64,000 nt of DNA from positions 184,326-248,325 of the forward strand of contig JADMKE010000020.1 in the NCBI GenBank assembly GCA_018780035.1. The letters run 5' to 3'. The notes beneath the pieces were generated by a model. It was given only the letters and a program-made list of their open reading frames with translations, did no database searches and had not been told where the DNA came from. Numbering within the stretch: position 1 is the first letter of the stretch; every line of letters starts with the position of its first letter. A program made the position numbers and the translations under genes. Below, in pieces: positions 26,353-35,682 of the stretch. The DNA is from Candidatus Sericytochromatia bacterium. GTDB lineage: Bacteria; Cyanobacteriota; Sericytochromatia; UBA7694.

Positions 26353-28146
26353 ATGCCCAAACGCTTTCATATTCTCGCTGCAACCGCTTTGATCTGCTTT
26401 GCTTCAGCCGCACAGGCTGAAGAGGTGCTGATGCCTGTCCATGAGATTCAGCGCGGCATGGAGGGAACCTGCCGCACCGTCTTTCAGGGCAAAACCGTGG
26501 AACCCTTTGGATTTAAAGTCCTGAGCTTGATGCAAGGCATGTTGGGCCCTGGGCAAGATGTGATTTTAACCCGTCTGACCGGTGATAAAGCTGAATTTAC
26601 AGGGGTTGTGGCCGGCATGAGTGGCAGTCCCTGTTATATCAACGGCAAATTGATTGGCGCGCTGGCCTATCGCTTTGGCAATTTTACCAAAGAGCCGATT
26701 GCCGGCATTACCCCGATTCAGAACATGTTGGATATTTTTAAATTGCCACCTGAACCCGCCAAAACCGCAAGCAATACCTATACCCCTCAGACCTATCAGC
26801 AAAGCCTTAGCCAGCTCCAAAAGACAATGCCCGTTGCCTCTGCTGGCTTTCAGCGCATCTCCACCCCCCTCTCCTTTGGCGGCTTTCGCAGCGAGGTACT
26901 GGCCCATTACCAAGCAGATTTAGAAAAACTGGGTTTTCAGACCGTGATGGGTGGCATCAGCACACCCAGTGCGGGTTCAATTGCCAATCCAGATATGCCC
27001 GACAGACTCGAAATGGGCGGGGCTGTTGCCGGACAAATGGTGCGCGGAGATCTCTCGATCGATGGCACCGGCACTGTTTCTTATATCGACAAAAATCGGG
27101 TTTTGGCCTTTGGACACCCGTTTTTTAACGAAGGCTATGTGCAAATCCCGATGGCCACAGCGTATATTCACCACATTCTTTCGAGCGAAGCGGGTTCGTA
27201 TAAAATGTCGCAATCGGGGCGCGAAGTTGGCACCATTGTCCAAGATCGCTTGACCGCGATTTATGGCGAAATTGGCAAAAAGACCCCGATGATCCCGATG
27301 CAGATCCAGGTGCAAGACAGTGCCAGTGTCGATCCGGCCCAACTTAAACTGGAAGTTTTTCAGAGCCCGAGCTTAACGCCCATGCTGATGGCCATGAGCA
27401 TTCACAATGTCTTAACTTCGCGGCTCAATTATAATCTCGGAGGCACCCTGCTGCTTGAAGGCAGTCTCAATGTCGACGGTCAGAACCTGAAATTTCGCAA
27501 TGATTACACCATCGAACAAGGCCAAGATGTGGTGATTGTGGCCGTGCAAGATTTGGCCAATTCCCTCTTTGCACTCTGGGGCAATCCCTTTCAAAAGCCC
27601 GATATTCGCGGCCTCAATTTAAAGGTCAGCCTCAAGCCGCAGCAACGCCAAGCCCAGATTCGCCGCATTTGGACAGACAGTGACGAGGTCAAACCCGGAG
27701 ATTCGGTCACTTTACACGTGGAGCTTTCCAATTGGCGGCAAGAGCGGGAGATCCGCAATTTTAAAATGCAAATTCCCGCCAATACCCCCTATGGTCCGCT
27801 CACCCTGCTGGCCGGAGATGCCCGTGCAATTGACGGTTTAGAAGCCTCAGTGCGCACAGGTTTTACAGGTTATAACGATCTTTTAAGCCATCTCTTTAGC
27901 CAGCGCAGCAACAGTGATTTGCATTTGATGTTGATCACCAACGAAGGGGGCATGGCACAACACAGCACCCTGATGGCCAAATTGCCGGCCTCGGTACAGG
28001 AACTCTTGTTTACCGCCGAAACCGAAAGCCTGACAATTCCGATTCGCTCTCCCGGCTCTGAGCAAAGAATAGCCACAGATGCGGATCTCAAAGGCCAAGC
28101 TTCCCTGCAATTGTGGGTCACATCCCATGCCAAAGCCATTAATTAA
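26353..28146 (+). CDS. SpoIVB-type (S55) peptidase-domain protein, secreted
   Basis: A 597-residue protein with a Sec signal (cleavage after SAAQA). An S55-like domain has the motif GMSGSP (88-93), which carries the nucleophile in SpoIVB, followed by CYINGKLIGALAYRFG and, later, VLAFGHPFFNEGYVQIPMATAYIH. In spore-formers SpoIVB is a signalling protease, but this host shows no other sporulation genes in the window. Similar proteins occur in non-sporulating bacteria with unknown roles. The C-terminal third is beta-rich. The next gene, 34 bases on, is a secreted beta-propeller protein, so the two probably work together in the envelope. Confidence 0.85.
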   Translation: MPKRFHILAATALICFASAAQAEEVLMPVHEIQRGMEGTCRTVFQGKTVEPFGFKVLSLMQGMLGPGQDVILTRLTGDKAEFTGVVAGMSGSPCYINGKLIGALAYRFGNFTKEPIAGITPIQNMLDIFKLPPEPAKTASNTYTPQTYQQSLSQLQKTMPVASAGFQRISTPLSFGGFRSEVLAHYQADLEKLGFQTVMGGISTPSAGSIANPDMPDRLEMGGAVAGQMVRGDLSIDGTGTVSYIDKNRVLAFGHPFFNEGYVQIPMATAYIHHILSSEAGSYKMSQSGREVGTIVQDRLTAIYGEIGKKTPMIPMQIQVQDSASVDPAQLKLEVFQSPSLTPMLMAMSIHNVLTSRLNYNLGGTLLLEGSLNVDGQNLKFRNDYTIEQGQDVVIVAVQDLANSLFALWGNPFQKPDIRGLNLKVSLKPQQRQAQIRRIWTDSDEVKPGDSVTLHVELSNWRQEREIRNFKMQIPANTPYGPLTLLAGDARAIDGLEASVRTGFTGYNDLLSHLFSQRSNSDLHLMLITNEGGMAQHSTLMAKLPASVQELLFTAETESLTIPIRSPGSEQRIATDADLKGQASLQLWVTSHAKAIN

Positions 28147-28180
28147 ACCGCTCACTTAACACGATTGATTTTGAGGAAGG

Positions 28181-30316
28181 ATGTATCTCTCGCCCATGAA
28201 AAAGCTCCCCCTGATCGCCGCAATGCTCCTCGCATTTTCGCTTCCAGCACAGGCCGAATTTCCCAAAAACTGGTATTTAGAAGGGGTGGGCGACTTTTTA
28301 GACGGAGACATCCTCTCCACGGCGATTGAAGCCGATGGCTCCCTTTCGCTGGGTTTTGATATCCGTCCGGTGGTCAATCTGCCCCGTGGCGTGATCCTGG
28401 ATGCCGAGAGCAATGGCCATCAATTGCTGGTGGGCACGGCCAATCCGGCTGCCGTCTACCAGGTGGATCTCAAACAGGGAAGCGGTTACCAGGTTAAAAA
28501 CCTGCTTCAGCGCAGCCAGGGTGTGATCTCTGCGGTGTTACCCGAAAAAGGCGGAACTGTTTTGGCAGCGCTTTCTCCCTTTGGCCAAATTTACCGGATC
28601 GGTGGCCAAAAATCCGAATTGATTCACTCCATGGACGAGCGTTATATCTGGGAAATGCAGACCGGCCCCCAGGGCGAGGTGTATATTTTAACGGGCGACT
28701 CCGGCTCGCTCTACCGTCTCGGCAGCGACCAAAAACTGACAAGGCTCTACCAATCTGGTGAAGCCAACCTCAAGGTTTTGCACCAAGACAGCCATTGGGG
28801 CCTGCTGCTCGGCAGTGGCAGCAAAGGCATTGTTTACCGCCATCAGAGCGGCAAAACCCAGGCGCTATTACACACCCCCTTTAGCGAAATCACGGCTTTA
28901 ACAGGGGACGGCAAAGGCAATGTCTTCGTGGCGGCCACCAGTGCCACCCCCGAAAAAAACGGCCCCAAAAGCGCCGTCTATTTTATCGACAAACAGGGCC
29001 GCAGCGATATGATCTTTCGCATGAGCAGCGAGACCGCCTTTACGCTCGAAATGGACAAAGCCGGCAGTCTGTTGATCGGCACCGGGCCCCGGGGCCGAAT
29101 TTACCGCTTCAGCGATCCGCTTTCGCCCGAAAAACGCATTTTGAGTCTGCCTGCCCGCTCCCAATCGCGACAATTGGTCAAATTATTGCAGGGGCCCGGA
29201 GAAGATATTTTGTTGGTGGGATCGAGCCCAGCCCAAATTGAAAGTTACCAGGGCAATTATCTCAACAAAGGGATCTATGAGACCCAGATCTTCAGCAGCA
29301 ATTTAACCTCGCAGTGGGGCAGCTTGCACTTTGATGCCGTATTGCCCCCTGAGACCGAAATCAAGGCCTGGTCGCGCAGCGGCAATACCGCTGACCCAGA
29401 CAATACCTGGAGCGAATGGAGCGGCCCTTATAGCCGTCCCCAGGGCAACCAAATCAACTCACCTGAGGGCAAATATCTGCAATTTCGCTTTGAATTGAGC
29501 TCCCGCAACCGCAAGCAAACGCCCTATTTGCATAGTTTTGATATCAGCTATCTGCGTGAAAACCTGCCGCCTTATCTCAAAGACGTCTATTTTTTGCAGC
29601 GCGGGATTTATTTTAAACCACATACCTTGGCCAAAGTCGAAGGGCCTCGGACGATTGAATTAAATCCAGATGTTTTGGATAAATTGCGCCGCCCCCGTGG
29701 TACCGAAGAGATCTACCAAGAGTTAATGGCCCAAAAAGCCGCTGGTCCAATGCGCTTGCTGCAAGAGTACCGCCCAGGGATGTTGAGCCTGGCCTGGGAT
29801 GTCGATGACCCCAACGAAGATGAACTGCGCTATGAGGTCTGGTACCAGCCCTACGGTCAAAAAGGTTGGAAAAAACTGGCCCAGGATCTGCAGGAGAATG
29901 TTTTCTCCTTTGATACCGCCACGCTGATGGATGGGTCCTATCATTTTCGGGTCTTTGCCCACGATCAGCTTTCCAATTCAGGTCCGAGTTTTAAGGTCTT
30001 CAAAGACAGCCAATTGATCACCGTTGACAATACCGCTCCCAGCATTTCCAATCTGGAAGCCAGTATTGAGGAGAAACAGATTCGTCTGCGTTTTTCGGCC
30101 AAAGACAGCACCTCTCCCTTGGCTTATGCGGAGTATTCACTCAACGGCCAAAAAACGGCCTTGTTTCAATCCAAAGATGGGATTGTCGATGGCTTAGAAG
30201 AGCAGTTTGAATTCACCCTGGCCAAACCCGGCAAAGGCCAACATTTTGTTGTGGTGCGGATCGTTGACCGTCTGGGCAATGTTCAGACAGCAAAAAAAAC
30301 CTTTGAGATTCAATGA
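28181..30316 (+). CDS. Secreted beta-propeller and fibronectin/Ig-like protein
   Basis: A 711-residue protein with a Sec signal (MKKLPLIAAMLLAFSLPAQA). The first 370 residues have repeated propeller blades, with GQIYRIGG, GSLYRLGSDQ and GRIYRFSDP at the strand ends. The later part has Ig/fibronectin-like modules (LSLAWDVDDPNEDELRYEVWYQP and DNTAPSISNLEASIEEKQI). It would bind a ligand at the cell surface or in the periplasm. A GAGGAAGG site lies just upstream of the ATG at 28181; an ATG at 28196 is a second possibility and gives the cleaner signal peptide. Downstream of the S55 protein in the same direction. Confidence 0.84.
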   Translation: MYLSPMKKLPLIAAMLLAFSLPAQAEFPKNWYLEGVGDFLDGDILSTAIEADGSLSLGFDIRPVVNLPRGVILDAESNGHQLLVGTANPAAVYQVDLKQGSGYQVKNLLQRSQGVISAVLPEKGGTVLAALSPFGQIYRIGGQKSELIHSMDERYIWEMQTGPQGEVYILTGDSGSLYRLGSDQKLTRLYQSGEANLKVLHQDSHWGLLLGSGSKGIVYRHQSGKTQALLHTPFSEITALTGDGKGNVFVAATSATPEKNGPKSAVYFIDKQGRSDMIFRMSSETAFTLEMDKAGSLLIGTGPRGRIYRFSDPLSPEKRILSLPARSQSRQLVKLLQGPGEDILLVGSSPAQIESYQGNYLNKGIYETQIFSSNLTSQWGSLHFDAVLPPETEIKAWSRSGNTADPDNTWSEWSGPYSRPQGNQINSPEGKYLQFRFELSSRNRKQTPYLHSFDISYLRENLPPYLKDVYFLQRGIYFKPHTLAKVEGPRTIELNPDVLDKLRRPRGTEEIYQELMAQKAAGPMRLLQEYRPGMLSLAWDVDDPNEDELRYEVWYQPYGQKGWKKLAQDLQENVFSFDTATLMDGSYHFRVFAHDQLSNSGPSFKVFKDSQLITVDNTAPSISNLEASIEEKQIRLRFSAKDSTSPLAYAEYSLNGQKTALFQSKDGIVDGLEEQFEFTLAKPGKGQHFVVVRIVDRLGNVQTAKKTFEIQ

Positions 30317-30347
30317 TAACCTCAAAAGAATAGAGCAGGAGCTGAGT

Positions 30348-30731
30348 ATGGACGGAGAAAATTCGTATATTCAAAATCTCTTTTGTGATTCGTTCGCTGG
30401 ATTTGGGGCCACGGTTCCCGAATTACTCAGCTTTGCTCTGGACGAAGTGGGGCTGATGGATGAAAAAACACTGGTCAATGGCAAAAGTGCCCGCGAACTG
30501 GCCGAGAGTTTTTACCGCAAACGCAATCGGGTGCGCCAAAACAGCCGCTTGGGCAATTTGCTGATTCAGGAGGGGATTATTTCCAAAGAGCAACTGATCG
30601 CCGCCCTGAGTTACCACGTCTCCGAAGATGTGCCCTTGGGTGAGGCCCTTTTGCGTTTGAATCTCTGTGGCCAAACAGAACTGGAATGGGCGCTCAAACA
30701 CCAAGCCAGTCTGCGCAGTCGGATAGGCTAA
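30348..30731 (+). CDS. Small MshEN/GspE-N-like domain protein
   Basis: A 127-residue soluble protein. Residues about 65-125 contain two tandem copies of the GspE/MshE N-terminal motif: RLGNLLIQEGIISKEQLIAAL and PLGEALLRLNLCGQTELEWAL. In MshE, this motif binds cyclic di-GMP; in other proteins it docks partners. The N-terminal 50 residues are unknown. The ATG at 30348 has CAGGAG six bases upstream; the longer frame from 30207 lies inside the propeller gene. As a stand-alone domain it may be a cyclic di-GMP adaptor, which I infer only from the motif. Confidence 0.75.
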   Translation: MDGENSYIQNLFCDSFAGFGATVPELLSFALDEVGLMDEKTLVNGKSARELAESFYRKRNRVRQNSRLGNLLIQEGIISKEQLIAALSYHVSEDVPLGEALLRLNLCGQTELEWALKHQASLRSRIG

Positions 30732-30747
30732 ACGCTCACTTGCCGCA

Positions 30748-33700
30748 TCAAGAGGGCAAGAGCTGGTTCACCAACTGATCTGATAGGGTCAGGGCTTTTT
30801 GAATTTCGGGATTGTCTGGCTCCAATTGATACGCCAATAAAAAGGCATTGCGCGCGTCTTCATACCGCTCCTGCTGCAAAAAGGCCAGGCCAATCCCATT
30901 GTAGATACTCAAATTGGGCGCTTGAAGGTTCTGCGCCCGGTCAAAGAGTTGCAAAGCTTGGCCACTTTCCCCGGCTTCCAAGAGCAAATAACCCAATTGG
31001 GTCATGGCTTCGGTATGGGTGGGGTCTTGTTCCAAGATATCCATATAATGGGCCGAAGCCTGGCCACTGTTGCCCTGGGTGCTTTCTAACCAGCCCAATA
31101 ACATCAGCGCATCCACTTGTTTCGGGTCGATCCGCAAGACTTCTTGCAGCAGTTCAAGGGCCCGTTCAGGGTTTTCTTCTGCCAGTTCCAGTTTGGCCAA
31201 ATCGAGGCTGCTGAGATAAAATTCAGGATCCAGGCCCCGCACCTTTTCGAAACAGCTGCGGGCAAATGCGAGATTGTCTTCCTGTAAGGCTATCACCCCC
31301 AAATTGTGCAGCGAATCAACGTCATCAGAGGCCAGGCTCAGGGCCTTTTCAAAATCGCTGCGGGCCTCAACCAATTGCCCCTCTTCCAACCAAGCAATGC
31401 CGCGATGGCGAAAGTCTGAAGCCTGCTCAATGCTGCTGCGTTCAATCAGGCCCGAATACAGTTCGCGCACCTTGTCGAGCGAACCCGCCCGAAAATGGTA
31501 GCGGGCGATCTGATTGACCAAATCCCGTGAGTGTTCCATACTGGCTAACCACTGACCGGCTTTTTCCAATTGGTTTTGGCGCAAATAGAGATTGCCCAAT
31601 TCAATTTTGACGGCCTGTAAAAGTGGCAGATTGTTCTCTTCGGCCAACACGGCATTGTTCACCAATTTCAACCACCGCGTTTCAGCATCACTTTCTTTGC
31701 CTTCGAGCAGATCGCAACGTCCGAGTTCCAGCTCAAACGTGGCCTCGGTATAGGCCTCCAGACCTTCGGTTTGGAGATATTTGCGGGCTTCAGCGGGCTT
31801 TTGCCGCAGCAAGGCCAAACGCGCCAAACCCAGGCGAATATCCGTGTTTTGCGGATTTTCGCGCAGGGCCCTGCGAAAATAATGGTCGGCTTTTTCCAGG
31901 TCTTGTTGCATCAGATAGGCATTGCCAATACCCGCAAAGGGCTTCCAGGTCGTGGCAGCCCTGTCGGAGACAAGTGAGGTAAAAGCTTCCAAGCGCAGGG
32001 CCATGGCCGCTTGAAAGGCCTCGACCGATTTTTCAAACTCCCCCAATTGACTCCAGGAGCTGCCCAGATTGACCCAATAATCCGGGTTTTTCTGACACAG
32101 CTCAGGTGCATCCTGACAGGTTTTGAGGGCCTGATCCGGTTGGTGCATTTCGAGATAAATCGAGGCGATATAACACCAGCAGGCAGCCATATAGGTGGGC
32201 AAAGCTTCCAACTTGAGGCTTTTTTCAACTGCGTCTAAAAACGCAGCCAGGGCTTCTTCGTTTTCGTGATTGACCCGGTGAGTCAAGCCCAAATTAAAGG
32301 AGTGAAACGGATTTTTGGGTTCTTGCAACAAAGAGGCTTGAATCAATTCCAAGTTGCGCAGGTATTTGTCCCTTTCGGCCATCAACTCACCGGTATAACC
32401 ATAATGCAAGACCAAGACATCTGGCGCAGCCATGCGCTCAAAGATCAGTCCCTCTCGCCGGGGTTCAACCTGCTCGTGAATATACCCCGTGTAATGCAGG
32501 TCAGGATGACGGGGAAAGAGACGCAACATGTAGTGTTCAACCGTATCAACCTCATTGCCCACTTTGTTAAAGTTGCGAATTTTAAACTGGTAGCCTGTCA
32601 AATGGGGTTGTTGAATGCGGACCAACTCTCGGATATTGCCCACCGTCTCAGGTGAGAGCACCTCATCGGCATCGAGAATTAAGACCCAATCCCCTGTGGC
32701 CTGAGCCAAAGCCTGATTGCGGGCCTCAGAGAAACTGCCTGTCCATTCAAAATGAGAGACCACAGCCCCCATCTCTTCGGCAATTTCGACCGTGCGATCC
32801 GTGGAACCTGTGTCTACGACAATCATTTCATCTACCACTTCGCGCACACTTTCGAGACAGGTGCGCAAAAAACGCTCTTCATTTTTGACGATCATACAGA
32901 GCGAAAGCCGAGTCACCACAGGGGGTTGGGGCGCAGTTGCGAGCAGCGATTCCCATTCGGGCCAAGCGGTTTGAACAGCCTCCGGCGCTTCAGCCAAAGC
33001 GGCCCGCACCTGTAAGAGACTTTCACGGGCGCCTACATGCTCCGGAACCAGGCGCAAAGCCTGTAAAAAACAGCGTTCTGCCAATTGGGTGGCCTGCAAA
33101 TGGTAGAGAGCAATGCCCGCAACCGAATAGAGATTGGCATTTGCAGGCGCTTTGGCCAAGGCCTTTTGAAAATGGGCCAAGGCCCCGACAAAGTCTTTTT
33201 CTTGCAGTTTGAGGCTGCCCAGATTCAAATGCAAAACCGGATTGTCGGGGTCTTCTTGGAGCACCTCTTCAAACAGGACTTGGGCTTTTTCAACCTGTCC
33301 AGCGTGTAAAGCCTCTAAACCATTCAGGGTTTTTTCTTGCAGGCGGGCCTGTTCCATCCGAAAAATCGGCTTGGGCAAGAGCGCTTGCAAGCGCTCTTGG
33401 ATTTTGGCATAGACCTGTTCCCAACTCAAATGGCTGTGGATATATTCACTTGCCGCTTGGCCCATGACCTGATAATCTGCCTGTTTTTCAAAGAGCTGGC
33501 GCATCTGGTAGCGCAATTCAGCCCCATTGTTTTCCAGCCAAGTGGGAAAGCTGAGGGTGGGTATGCCCCCAATTTGTTTTTCTGCCCCTTTGACCCTGCG
33601 GCTTTTGAGCCAAATATTGAGATTTTCAGGTTCGATCCCCAGACGTTCCTCACTGCCACTCACCACCACCGGCAGCCCGCAGGCCATGGCTTCGAAGATG

Positions 33701-34503
33701 CTGTGGCCAAAAGCTTCCGCCCGAAAAGGGCTGACAAAGGCCTGACAGGCAGTGTACAATCCGGCCTCTTCTGCCGGACTCAAAGCGCGATCGAGGTAAA
33801 TAATCGGGGGATTGTCGGGATTGGCCTGATAGGCCCGAATTTGCTCCAAACAAAAGAGATGATCCTGTGAATCCGAGATCCGGGTATCCCGAATCACCAA
33901 GCTGACATTTTCATCGGGCAAAAATTCATCGGTATAAGCTTTGAGCAAGAGATCAATGCCAGAATACCAGAGCGCTTCGCCCGAAAAGAGAAAACAAAAA
34001 CGGCGCCGTCCAGGCAGGCGCAGGGGCTCCGCCTTCGGGTGAAAGCGGGAGCTGTCTACGCCAGCGGGAATCACCATGACCCGCTCAGGAGAGAGACCCT
34101 CACGCAGATAGATACTGCGGTTTTCGGGGGTATGAACCCAAATTTCATCGCTGGTAAAGCTCAAAAGGTCAAGCCACTCCTGGGGCATGGAGCCATATTC
34201 CCAGGGCAAAGCATGAATCCATTTGCCCTGAGAGAGCGGCATATCTGAGGGCAAACCTTGATGCATGAGCTCAAATTGCAAACTGGCGGGCACTCTTTGC
34301 AAACGGCTTTCGAGCAAAGGGCTGAGAAAACCTTCACGGCGCAGAACTGTGTCTTCGGGAGCCAAGCCCAGATCATAATCGGATTTTTGACTGATGATTT
34401 CAGCCAAGGCGCGGTTATAACGGGCAAAGGGGCCCGCATGATAAAGAGGCCCCGAGAGACGAATCCCGGGTTTGTGTTTGATTTTTCCGATCTTAAGTGC
34501 CAT
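30748..34503 (-). CDS. GT4-TPR-GT2-TPR glycosyltransferase fusion
   Basis: A 1251-residue protein. Residues 1-390 are a GT4-type (GT-B) glycosyltransferase (RVMVIPAGVDSSRF, FVSPFRAEAFGHSIFEAMACGLPVVVSGSEE). Then about 100 residues of TPR, a GT2-type (GT-A) domain at about 540-720 with SLCMIVKNEERFL, VVDTGSTDRT and ILDADEVLSPE (the DAD binding a metal), and a long C-terminal TPR region to the end. The GT2 type (SunS-like) together with TPRs is typical of protein O-glycosylation or surface-glycan assembly. AGGAG lies seven bases before the ATG at 34503, so I reject the longer frame from 34530. Confidence 0.9.
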   Translation of the reverse strand: MALKIGKIKHKPGIRLSGPLYHAGPFARYNRALAEIISQKSDYDLGLAPEDTVLRREGFLSPLLESRLQRVPASLQFELMHQGLPSDMPLSQGKWIHALPWEYGSMPQEWLDLLSFTSDEIWVHTPENRSIYLREGLSPERVMVIPAGVDSSRFHPKAEPLRLPGRRRFCFLFSGEALWYSGIDLLLKAYTDEFLPDENVSLVIRDTRISDSQDHLFCLEQIRAYQANPDNPPIIYLDRALSPAEEAGLYTACQAFVSPFRAEAFGHSIFEAMACGLPVVVSGSEERLGIEPENLNIWLKSRRVKGAEKQIGGIPTLSFPTWLENNGAELRYQMRQLFEKQADYQVMGQAASEYIHSHLSWEQVYAKIQERLQALLPKPIFRMEQARLQEKTLNGLEALHAGQVEKAQVLFEEVLQEDPDNPVLHLNLGSLKLQEKDFVGALAHFQKALAKAPANANLYSVAGIALYHLQATQLAERCFLQALRLVPEHVGARESLLQVRAALAEAPEAVQTAWPEWESLLATAPQPPVVTRLSLCMIVKNEERFLRTCLESVREVVDEMIVVDTGSTDRTVEIAEEMGAVVSHFEWTGSFSEARNQALAQATGDWVLILDADEVLSPETVGNIRELVRIQQPHLTGYQFKIRNFNKVGNEVDTVEHYMLRLFPRHPDLHYTGYIHEQVEPRREGLIFERMAAPDVLVLHYGYTGELMAERDKYLRNLELIQASLLQEPKNPFHSFNLGLTHRVNHENEEALAAFLDAVEKSLKLEALPTYMAACWCYIASIYLEMHQPDQALKTCQDAPELCQKNPDYWVNLGSSWSQLGEFEKSVEAFQAAMALRLEAFTSLVSDRAATTWKPFAGIGNAYLMQQDLEKADHYFRRALRENPQNTDIRLGLARLALLRQKPAEARKYLQTEGLEAYTEATFELELGRCDLLEGKESDAETRWLKLVNNAVLAEENNLPLLQAVKIELGNLYLRQNQLEKAGQWLASMEHSRDLVNQIARYHFRAGSLDKVRELYSGLIERSSIEQASDFRHRGIAWLEEGQLVEARSDFEKALSLASDDVDSLHNLGVIALQEDNLAFARSCFEKVRGLDPEFYLSSLDLAKLELAEENPERALELLQEVLRIDPKQVDALMLLGWLESTQGNSGQASAHYMDILEQDPTHTEAMTQLGYLLLEAGESGQALQLFDRAQNLQAPNLSIYNGIGLAFLQQERYEDARNAFLLAYQLEPDNPEIQKALTLSDQLVNQLLPS

Positions 34504-34674
34504 CGATCTGCTCCTGTGGGCCACGCCCAATCTGAAAATAGAGTCTCACATTCATTCTATCGGTCAAATCTTTTTTCTGGTTAAGTTTTTTTCGCTTGTG
34601 AATTTTTTGGCAAAGAAGGGTATATTGAGTAATAGTTATCCAAACACCCTTTTCTTTGAAAGGCCGTTCTTCTT

Positions 34675-35592
34675 ATGACAGTCATCCCCCCTCCCGACCC
34701 CAGTATCCGCCGTGCGGGTTATACCAACACCGCCCCCGCCATCAACACACCCCCCGTAACACCGGGCCCAAGCACCCCCGTCACCCCTCCTGCCGTAAGC
34801 AGCGAGCCACCTGCACAAATCGCCACACCCAGCAGTTTTCAAGGCACACCCGGTGTCGGTCAAGACGCTGGATTTAACCCCATCACGGCAGACATCTTCA
34901 AAAAAATAGGGCAAGCAGACGCCCTTGCCGCCCAAACAGAATTGGCCCCGGCCCAAAGAGACCCCGAATTGGCTGCTATCGTGCAAAGATTTAAAGAGGC
35001 CATGGCCGAAATATCTCCCCCTCCCGATTCCCCACTGGCCCGCATCGTCAATCAGTTAAAAGCAGTGGTTGATAAATTGGCCGAAAAATTGGAAAAAGGC
35101 CAAGAGACCCCAGCCACAGCGCCCAGCAGCAGCGAATCGACACCCGCACCAGCGGCTGAACCTGCAGCGAGCCCAGCCGAAGCCCCCAGCACCCCTGATG
35201 CACCAGCAGAAACAACCGCCCCAGAATCCACAACCCCAGAACCCGCAAGCAGCGATCCGGCTGTCGCTGAAGCGCAGGCCGAAGCGGATGCCGCAGAAGC
35301 CGAAACTGAAGTTGCGGCTGCCGAAAGCACAGAATCAGAATCCACGGACGAAACCGGCGGCAGCGATGGGCCCACAGGCGGGACCGCTCCCACTCCAGAA
35401 TCGCCCAAAGAAACAGACAATCCAGCGGTCAAAGACCCACAGGAGATGTTAAAAGGTTCCATTGAAGAATTGTTGGCGATGTTTCAGAAAAAACGCCTGG
35501 ATGAACAATTGAGCGCTTTTGGCGAAGAGCAATTGCAAAAAATGCGCGAAGCCATGAATCAAGCTGCCAAAGTTTTGCGCGGCATGCCTTAA
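34675..35592 (+). CDS. Disordered Pro/Ala/Glu-rich protein with a helical tail
   Basis: A 305-residue protein. Residues 1-80 are Pro/Thr-rich; 80-140 carry a helical part (VQRFKEAMAEI, IVNQLKAVVDKLAEKLEKG); 140-250 are a low-complexity Ala/Pro/Glu/Ser region. The last 50 residues are helical (LKGSIEELLAMFQKKR, AFGEEQLQKMREAMNQAAKVL). No signal peptide and no recognised family. It is followed by a strong terminator. The shape, disordered arms plus short helical ends, suits a scaffold or secreted substrate, but no function can be given. Confidence 0.78.
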   Translation: MTVIPPPDPSIRRAGYTNTAPAINTPPVTPGPSTPVTPPAVSSEPPAQIATPSSFQGTPGVGQDAGFNPITADIFKKIGQADALAAQTELAPAQRDPELAAIVQRFKEAMAEISPPPDSPLARIVNQLKAVVDKLAEKLEKGQETPATAPSSSESTPAPAAEPAASPAEAPSTPDAPAETTAPESTTPEPASSDPAVAEAQAEADAAEAETEVAAAESTESESTDETGGSDGPTGGTAPTPESPKETDNPAVKDPQEMLKGSIEELLAMFQKKRLDEQLSAFGEEQLQKMREAMNQAAKVLRGMP

Positions 35593-35611
35593 CCTATTTT
35601 CAATTTAAGAC

Positions 35612-35638
35612 AAATCCCCGGTTTGATCCGGGGATTTT
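35612..35638 (+). terminator. Rho-independent terminator
   Basis: Ten-base arms AAATCCCCGG and CCGGGGATTT with a TTTGAT loop, followed by a T. It ends the 34675-35592 gene and may serve the convergent transglycosylase gene in part. Confidence 0.8.
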
Positions 35639-35682
35639 CTTTTGCAAAAATGGCAAGGAAGGAGATCGCTCCAGCTTAAATT

